Positions 8,217-15,191 of a stretch of 15,191 bases of DNA are shown in pieces (positions within the stretch are counted from its first letter, which is position 1; each line of letters begins with the position of its first letter). Under the pieces are notes generated by a model. The model did no database searches, was not told the DNA's origin, and saw nothing but the letters and a program-made list of their open reading frames with translations. The DNA lies in contig JAMYWO010000018.1 in the NCBI GenBank assembly GCA_024220525.1, positions 96,138 to 111,328 of the forward strand. Direction: 5' to 3'. This DNA is from Cochliopodium minus. Taxonomy: Eukaryota; Discosea; Himatismenida; Cochliopodiidae. The translations under genes and the position numbers were made by a program.

Positions 8217-9920
8217 ATGAGCAGTAAAAATATAAATGCCCTAACCAACCAAATTACTTATAATCAATCGAAAATAAATTTTTATAAATATTTTTAATTT
8301 TTTTCTCAATTATTTATTTTTATTAATTTTGATATTTTATAGAAAAGGTTGAAAAGAATAATGAAGATTTTGTTATCGCACCAGAATCAATAAATCCTAA
8401 AGTAGATACATCTAGTTGGCCATTATTGTTGAAGGTAATTATAAATTTTTTTTTCTGAGATAATTCTCTTCCAAATCACAAAAACAAAATTAAATAAATA
8501 TTCCTCCTATCAAAAAACAAACAAACAAAACAAAAAATAGAATTATGACAAATTAAATGTAAGAACTGGACATTATACACCACTCCCTAATGGATGCACA
8601 CCACTCAAAAGAACAACTGAAGAGTATATCAGATATGGAGTGATCAATCTCGATAAGCCAGCAAATCCATCTTCCCACGAAGTGGTATCATGGATAAGAA
8701 AGATCTTGAAAGTAGAAAAGACAGGACATTCAGGAACATTGGATCCAAAAGTAACAGGATCATTAATCGTTTGTGTAGAAAGAGCAACAAGACTCGTAAA
8801 ATCACAACAAGGAGCAGGTAAAGAGTACGTGTGTGTATTGAGACTTCACGATGCAATTGAAAACGAGATCAAACTCTCAAGAGCAATCGAAACTTTGACA
8901 GGAGCATTGTTTCAAAGACCTCCACTCATTTCTGCAGTGAAAAGAAGATTGAGAATCAGAACAATTTACAACAGTAAACTCTTTGAATTTGACAAAGAAA
9001 GAAATTTGGCAGTATTTTGGGTTGATTGTGAAGCAGGTACTTACGTCAGAACTTTGTGTGTTCACTTGGGTTTGTTGTTGGGAACTGGTGCTCACATGCA
9101 AGAATTGAGAAGAGTGAGATCAGGGATCATGAAGGAGAGCGATAACATTGTCACCATGCACGATATCTTGGATGCCATGTGGGAATACGATAACAACAAG
9201 GATGATTCTTATCTCAGAAGAGTTATCATGCCTTTGGAAGTCTTATTGACCGGATACAAGAGAGTTGTCGTCAAGGATAGTGCTGTCAATGCAATCTGCT
9301 ACGGTGCCAAGTTGATGTTGCCTGGTTTGTTGAGATATGACGATAACATCAATGTTGAAGATGTCATCGTTTTGATGACCACCAAGGGAGAAGCTATCGC
9401 TTTGGGTATCGCTCAAATGACCACTGCTGTTATGGCTACCTGTACTCATGGTGTCGTCTCCAAAATCAAGAGAGTTGTGATGGAAAGAGATACTTATCCT
9501 CGTCGTTGGGGTTTGGGTCCTAGAGCTCAAGCTAAAAAAATTTTGATCAAAGAAGGAAAACTCGATAAATATGGAAGACCTAATGAATCTACTCCTTCCT
9601 TGTGGTTGAAAAAGTACATCTACTTGGATCAAAATGCTACTGAAGACAAAGAAACTTTAATTCAAAATGTCATGTCTTTGACTACTCCTTCTACTACTAC
9701 CACTACTACTACCCCTTCCAAAACTGAGCCTGAATCTTCCAAAAAATCTTCCAAAAAGGAAAAGAAGCACAAAAGAAAAGCCAGCGAGATTGAAAGCAAA
9801 ACTGAATCCACTCCTTCCAAAACTGAGACCACCACTGATTCTACTCCTTCTAAAACTGATGAAAAGAAGAAGAAGAAAGAAAAAAAATCCTCCAAAAAAT
9901 CAAAGAAAGAGAAGAAATGA
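8217..9920 (+). CDS. DKC1: Dyskerin / Cbf5, H/ACA RNP pseudouridine synthase, complete
   Basis: Dyskerin is the catalytic subunit of nucleolar H/ACA RNPs, which pseudouridylate rRNA and snRNA. Exons 8217-8223 (7 nt), 8343-8434 and 8541-9920 join in phase to 492 residues (yeast Cbf5 about 483, human 514). The N-terminal [22 protein letters not shown] is the family-specific extension. The TruB-type core follows: [15 protein letters not shown], then [11 protein letters not shown] with catalytic Asp101, [35 protein letters not shown] and [12 protein letters not shown] domain spans about 275-350 ([31 protein letters not shown]). From about 411 the tail is Thr/Ser/Lys-rich with three SKTE/SKTD repeats and KKKKKE blocks, as expected for nucleolar targeting. 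Exon 2 has an in-frame stop upstream and no Met, so the 7-nt first exon (ATG AGC A) is needed. Ala codons change abruptly from GCA to GCT/GCC inside exon 3. Neither intron shows snoRNA boxes. Confidence 0.97.
9681..9862 (+). repeat. Low-complexity Thr tract and SKTE/D repeats in the dyskerin tail
   Basis: An ACT/ACC trinucleotide tract around 9681-9715 encodes seven consecutive Thr. It is followed by three imperfect copies of a CCTTCCAAAACTGA-type unit near 9714, 9812 and 9845, which encode PSKTE or PSKTD. The frame stays open throughout, so this is slippage-prone coding sequence rather than non-coding DNA. Confidence 0.75.
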
Positions 9921-10180
9921 TTCGTTTCTCTTTTTCCTAAAAAATATTCAACAAAAAAAAAAAACTTTTTATGATTATTGTTAGTAAAAAAAAGATTAAA
10001 TTTATTTAAAAACTTGAAAAATATTGTGACAAACACCCATTTTGATCTTTGTTTTTTTTGTTTCTTCAAAATCATATTTCTCAATGGAATAATTGCTTAT
10101 TGGGAAAAGTTGAAATAAAATAAAAAAAAAAACTGAATATTTATTATTTTTCCCTCCAATTTATTTCTAACAAGATATAA
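9921..10180. other. Intergenic spacer between dyskerin and TPR-like gene
   Basis: This 260-nt spacer between two plus-strand genes carries the dyskerin 3' UTR and the TPR-like promoter. AATAAA occurs at 10114-10119, 194 nt past the dyskerin stop. A- and T-tracts fill much of the rest. A minus-strand ORF crossing part of it is not convincing. Confidence 0.5.
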
Positions 10181-13100
10181 ATGGAAGATCTTTTAAAAAA
10201 GGAAATAGAGGAATTGAAATCAAAGATTCTTGTATATGAAACAAATAATGGTAAGATGGATTAATTGATTTGATAAAAATAATTTATTAATGCGAATATT
10301 ATCAGATAATCAACTTCATACAATTGAGAAATTGCAATATGATACAAATCTGAATAAAATAGAAATAGAATATGAAAGAGAGCAATTAAAACTGCAAACA
10401 TCAGAAAATAAAGAAAAGATTAATTTCCTAGAGAGAAAAAATGATTCTATGAAGGAATTGATAGATGAATTAACAAGAGAAAATGAAAATCTCAAAAAAA
10501 CAGAAAAATTATTGGAAAATAAACAAAACGAGATAAAAATGTTGGAAGAAAATAATGATAAACAACAAAAACAATTATTGGAGATGAGATCAAAGCAATT
10601 GGAAGAAGAGCAAAAGAGATCAGATGCAATAAAAGAAATCTCCAGTTTAGAAATAAAGATAAATCATCTCGTGAATATGAAAGAGGATTCAGAGAAACAA
10701 GGAAATCTTTGGAAAGAGAAATTGAATTCTCTGAATGTAGAGTATTTGGAATTCAAAAAAGAAGCACACAACCAAATCTTTTCACTGAAATCTGAAATAG
10801 AAAAAAAAAAGGTGGAGAATGAAGAGTTGAAACTCACGGTGGATCATATGAAAGAGAAATCAATCCAAACAAGCAAATCATTGCAACAAGCACTCGATGA
10901 AATCCAAAGACTTTCCAACGAAAGAATCCAATCAGAGAAAGAATTCCGCCAACAACTTTCTTCAGTCCAAAAATTGAATCAAAAGATGGAAGAAGAATCA
11001 CAAAATAAACATTCTCTTTTCTCCCAACTTCAAAATTCACTCGATCTTTCCCAGAAAGAAAACGAAAAGATAAACTCACTCTTCACCCAACTTTCACAGG
11101 AATTCGATGTGGTCAAGAATGAAAACGAAAATCTCAAGAGATTGAACGAGAGCAACGAGAAATTGCCAGAATGGTATCTCCAACAGAACTACACCCTCCA
11201 AAAAACTCAACTTTTGAAGCTCAATCACCATCTTCAACTCCAATTGGATAAATCCAAACAAAAGAAGCTCCATCTACAACAAGATCTTTCCAAGATACAC
11301 TTGTCCCTCAGCTCCACCCAACAAAACTTTGATCTCCTCTCCTCCCAAAACGATAAGCTCACTCTTTCCAACAATCATCTCCAACATCAACTCTCCGTTT
11401 CCCTTTCTTCCATCAACACCCTCAAACAAGAACTCCAACAACAATCTCTCCTCTCTTCTTCTCTGCAGAAGCAGCTCGGACATCTCCTTCACAAGCAACA
11501 CGATCTCCACCATCTTTCCCTCCTCCGCTCTCCTTCCTCCCATTCCTCCTCTTCTTCCAATCTTTTCAACAATGACAACAGTAATAACAAGGAAGGACCT
11601 ACTTCAGTCATCCCTGATCATTTGATTACTTTCAATGACATTTCTGAACTCCAAATCAATAATATGAGTAAATTTTTTTTTGTTTTTTGTGTTTTGTTTT
11701 TTGTTTTTTGTTTTTTGTTTTTTGTTTTTTGTTTTTTGTTTTTATTTATTTTTGTTTTTTATTTTTTTTTATTTCTTTTTTAACATTCATTTTCTTTAAA
11801 AAGAATTGATTGGAGAATTAGAAATGGCAAACAGAGAATTGGAAAAATCCAAAACAGGAAGAGAAGAGTTGGAAAAAGCAAAACAAGAAAACGAGAAATT
11901 CAGACATTTGCTCGACCAGTTCATCTCTGAAAAAGAGAAAATAATAAAACAAAGAGACATTTACAAATCTCTCTACGACCAATCCATCCTCCATCCATCC
12001 CCTTCCATCCCTGAAGAAAATGATTTTTCCACCTCCATCCAAAATCCCAACGAATCTTCTTTTCTTAACAACACAAACAACAACAACTCTTCTTTTAATA
12101 ACAGCACTGTTAGAAACACAACCAATCCTCTTTCTCTTTCCTTTTCTGCTTACCATACTCAGCTGAAGGAAAAGAAGATCAAGACATTGGAGAGGGAATT
12201 GCAAAACTTGGCCGAGCAAAACAAAAAGAACTTTGAAAACTACCAAGTTTCCCTCCAAACCCTCCAAAACGAAAAGTCTGATCTTCAAGAGAAGTTATCC
12301 CAAAAGAACAACACTTTGCTTTCCAACGAGCACAAAGCACAGCAACTTCAGCTCCAACTTTCTTCTCTCCAAAACAACGAAAAGTCCTATCAAAAGACAA
12401 AGATGGAGCTGAATCAACACATTTCTTCCCTTGAACAACAACTTTCCGATTCACAAAAGTCCATTCTCGATTATCATTCCAAAATCAACCAATCCCTTTC
12501 CCAAGTCGATCTCCTCAACCAAACCATCTCTTCTTTGAACTCCCAAATCGAGAAATTGAACGAGAACAACTCTTTTCTCCAATCTCAGATACAGAACCAC
12601 TCCCTCCTCTCCCAAAACGTCAACATGTTGATGAATCAGATGAATTCTGTTGTGAACACCACTTCTTCGCAATCCCAATCCCAAAACTTTCAATTCAATT
12701 CTCTCAATGAAAAGTTGGAGCAATCCCTTCTTAAAAACAAACAGCTTTCCCTTTCCCACGAGAAAGACAAGAATGATCACATCTCTCAAATCCAAACTCT
12801 CCAAAACAACATCGAGTATCTCCGTAACCACTTGCTTGAGAAGAAATCGCTTGTCACACATTACCAATCTCTTTATCAAGAACTTTCTCTAAAGTATGAT
12901 CTTCTTCTCAAGCATTCTCTCACCCTCCCTCTTCCTTCTCATAATGAACTCTCTTCTACTCCTTTACCACAACCTACTCTTCTTTCTTTAACTGGTAAAT
13001 TAACTCTTTTATTTAAATTTTTTAAATTTATTTCTTAAAACTTTTTTCAATTTTTATTTCTTTTTTTAATATTTAATTTTTGAAAGTTTATTTTATTCAA

Positions 13101-15191
13101 TTTTTTAATTTTAATTTTTTGTAGAGGAAGATGAAAAAAGATACAGAGAAGAAATTCAAAAAGGAAGAAAGGAAGTAGAAAGGATAGGATTGGAGAAATA
13201 CCACTGGGAACAGTTGGCAAAACAATACGAAAATGAAAACATCAACTTGCAGAACGCAATCCAAATATTGGATAAGAAACTGAAGAGTTTGGAAGGAGAA
13301 CTCAACAAAATGGGAGAGTTGAAAGATAAAGAAGAAGAGGAGAAGCAAAGCACTACCTATTCCCTCCAACAATCCCTCCAAAACGAAAAGACAATTCAAC
13401 AGCAAAACTCTTATTTGAATGAAAAGTTGAAAGAATTGCAAGTGGAACATCAAAAAACTCTTCTGAGCTTGCAACAGTATCAACAACAAATTCAACAGTT
13501 GGAAGAAAAGGCGAATGAGGAGTGGAACACCAAAGTGGACATTTTGCAACAACTCAAATCTTCCAAGATTCATGCTCAGCAACTTCAGGGACAACTCTCC
13601 AAGTCTCAAAACGATGTGCAACAACATTTGTTTGACATCCAGTTTCTCAACAATTCCCTCAAAGAACAATCGCAAAACCATCAGCTTTCTCTCCAGAATC
13701 TCCAGTCCCAACTCGATCTCACCCAACAACAAAACTCCCTCCTCTATCAACAACTCCATGATCTCCAACTCTTTTCTTCCTCCCTTTCTTCCTTTCTTTA
13801 CCCAAACGAAAGTACGAACCTCAACAGTTCTTTACTCAACACTTCCAACTTTAACAACACAAACAATACAAACGAACCCTCCACTCCTTCCACTCCTTCT
13901 TCCTCGACCTCCTCATCCATCCCATCTCATCTCAACCTTTCTCTTCTCAAACAAAAAATGAAAGAGTTGACAAGCGAAGGAGAAGGGGGAGGAGGAGAAA
14001 GTGCGGGAAAGATGTGGAAGTGGATCGAGAGATTCAAAGACATCTGCGAGATGCAAGAAAGGGAAAAGCAGATCCTCCAAACCAACCTCTCCCTTTCTTC
14101 TCAATCCGTCGAAAAGCTCGAAAGCGAAAAGAAAGTTCTCCTCCAAAACTTGGAAGAGCTCAAAATAGAACTCAAATCGAAACAAAACCAGTTTTCCAAC
14201 AACTTGCAAAACCAACATCAACAACTCTCCGAGCAGCTCGACTCTTACAACATCCTGAAGGAATCCAACCATTCTCTCCGTCAACAAAACAAGCAGTTTT
14301 CAGAGGAATTGGATTCCCTCAACAAGCAGTTTTCCCTTCTCAACGATGAACTCGTTCAAAAGAACAATTCTCTTCACTCTGCTCAACAACAGATTGTCCT
14401 TGCTCAAAATCAGGTGAATCCTTTGATGAATCAGATTGAAACGCTTCAGAATCAGATCCAATCTTTGCAAGAGAAGTACAAAGACTCTGATCCGCAAAAA
14501 GCCAATTTGATGAAAAACAAATTGATTTCCCTCAATCAGTCCGTCAAAAACAAGGATGAACTCCTCAAAGCGACCAACGAAAAGATGAATTCTCTCCAAG
14601 AAAACCTCAAATCTTTTTCAGAGAAACTCAGAATCTACGAAGAAAAATCCAAAACCTCCGACGAAAGAATCAAAACCCTCCTCGAACAACTCAGAACGAA
14701 GGAACTCTCCATCCAAAATCTCCTCACCGAAAAAAGCAAACTCGAAACTTCTTCAAACAATCTCCAACTGCAAGTCTCTTCCCTTCAACAAAAAATCTCC
14801 CAACAACAACAACAAATCCAAAATAACACTCCGAACAACCAGGTTGGAAACACGGAGACAAAACCTACACCTCTTCCTTCTTCTGGCTCCACTCTTGAAT
14901 CAGAACTCAACAACGAGAAAAAAAAACTTAGAGATTTGAGGGAGAAACACAAAAAACTCTCTGACTTTGCAAAAAACAGCAGGGATGAAAATCTTAAATT
15001 GAAAGAAGAAAACAATTCTCTCAAATCTGAAATTGAAATTTTAAAAACTAAAAACAACAATCTCACCACCCATGACAGTAATAACAACATTACTTTGAAC
15101 GAGAACACTCTTTCAAAAGTGGAAACTCTCAACAACAGTACGGAATTTGCACAATTAAAAGAAGAACTGAACAAAGCTAATGAGGATCTCA
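10181..15191 (+). CDS. TPR: TPR/Mlp-type nuclear pore basket coiled-coil protein (5' portion; runs off window)
   Basis: TPR/Mlp proteins are long coiled coils forming the nuclear basket filaments of the pore, with roles in mRNA export and checkpoint control. Exons 10181-10250, 10306-11667, 11804-12994 and 13125 to the right edge join in phase to 1563 codons without a stop. Family TPR proteins are about 1700-2400 residues, so the acidic C-terminal tail should lie beyond the edge. Nearly the whole product is predicted coiled coil. Alignable family landmarks are NLWKEKLNSLN near 160, FNDISELQ just before exon 3, KQRDIYKSLYDQS at about 526-538 (human QRDMYRILLSQT), YNILKESNHSLRQQN at 1249-1263 and KYKDSDPQK shortly after. 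These appear in family order, which separates it from generic myosin-like coiled coils. Asn/Ser/Thr-rich linkers interrupt the coil near 440-460, 540-590 and 1100-1150. Introns are 55, 136 and 130 nt. Confidence 0.85.
11696..11744 (+). repeat. GTTTTTT heptanucleotide tandem repeat in TPR-like intron 2
   Basis: Within the intron 11668-11803, G occurs every 7 nt at 11696, 11703, 11710, 11717, 11724, 11731 and 11738, giving seven GTTTTTT units. A related unit lies at 11682. The repeat reads through in frame as Phe/Val/Cys, so a naive ORF extends falsely past the donor at 11668. Slippage origin is likely. Confidence 0.9.

Noticed and set aside
8224-8540. Possible snoRNAs in dyskerin introns, as in animals
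   Set aside because: Neither intron (8224-8342, 8435-8540) has RTGATGA with CTGA, or an ACA box preceded by a stable hairpin. Both are too AT-rich to fold into H/ACA arms that I can see.
9662-10084. 140-codon minus-strand ORF rich in Phe, Val and Ser
   Set aside because: It is the antisense of the Thr/Ser/Lys-rich dyskerin tail plus a poly-A spacer. Its composition is explained by those tracts.
10290-10305. ATG at 10290 as start of the coiled-coil gene
   Set aside because: The 70-nt upstream exon at 10181-10250 joins in phase with a GTAAGA donor and a TCAG acceptor, and adds a helix-forming N-terminus. The 10290 ATG lies inside that intron.
13097-13768. 223-codon minus-strand ORF rich in Leu and Phe
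   Set aside because: It is antisense to TPR-like exon 4. Gln/Glu/Lys-rich coiled-coil codons read as Leu/Phe on the other strand, and it crosses a supported splice acceptor.
1-15191. A new multi-gene biological system
   Set aside because: Neighbouring genes belong to unrelated cell processes (TCA cycle, actin control, peroxisome, pseudouridylation, nuclear pore) and show no shared motif or arrangement beyond ordinary compact packing.

Overview
This is a compact, AT-rich eukaryotic nuclear segment with short spliceosomal introns. Six genes need 21 or 22 GT-AG introns of mostly 50-260 nt; a seventh shows no intron. The standard genetic code fits: all three stops end genes here (TGA for aconitase, PXMP4-like and dyskerin, TAA for CYRI, TAG for the unknown gene), which argues against a ciliate-type code and is unlike the strong TAA preference of Dictyostelium. 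AT-rich introns, Asn/Ser/Gln-rich linkers and the presence of a CYRI gene suggest a free-living amoeboid or flagellate protist, possibly heterolobosean or amoebozoan. I cannot fix the lineage from the sequence alone.

Layout, left to right: (1) the 5' part of a minus-strand gene running off the left edge, with a Lys-rich start and an acidic DYVPS-type motif resembling the Bucentaur/CFDP1 N-terminus; (2) a complete five-exon mitochondrial aconitase, minus strand; (3) a complete CYRI (FAM49) Rac1-binding gene, plus strand; (4) a PXMP4-like peroxisomal membrane protein of the Tim17/22/23 superfamily, minus strand; (5) a single-exon Lys/Glu-rich protein of unknown function, minus strand; (6) dyskerin/Cbf5, plus strand; (7) the first 1563 codons of a TPR/Mlp-type nuclear-basket coiled-coil protein, plus strand, running off the right edge.

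The genes are functionally unrelated housekeeping genes, packed 140-331 bp apart, with no operon logic. Aconitase/CYRI and unknown gene/dyskerin are head-to-head pairs; CYRI and PXMP4 converge. All exon models were assembled by hand from reading frame, GT-AG borders and remembered family alignments; the junction phases agree throughout.

I see no mobile element, CRISPR array, RNA gene or undescribed multi-gene system. The most unusual signals are at the level of coding style and gene structure. In long exons Ala codons switch from GCA near the exon 5' end to GCT/GCC later, most sharply inside dyskerin. Several first coding exons are tiny (3, 7 and 12 nt). CYRI has an optional microexon, and the PXMP4-like protein has an extra C-terminal membrane segment.
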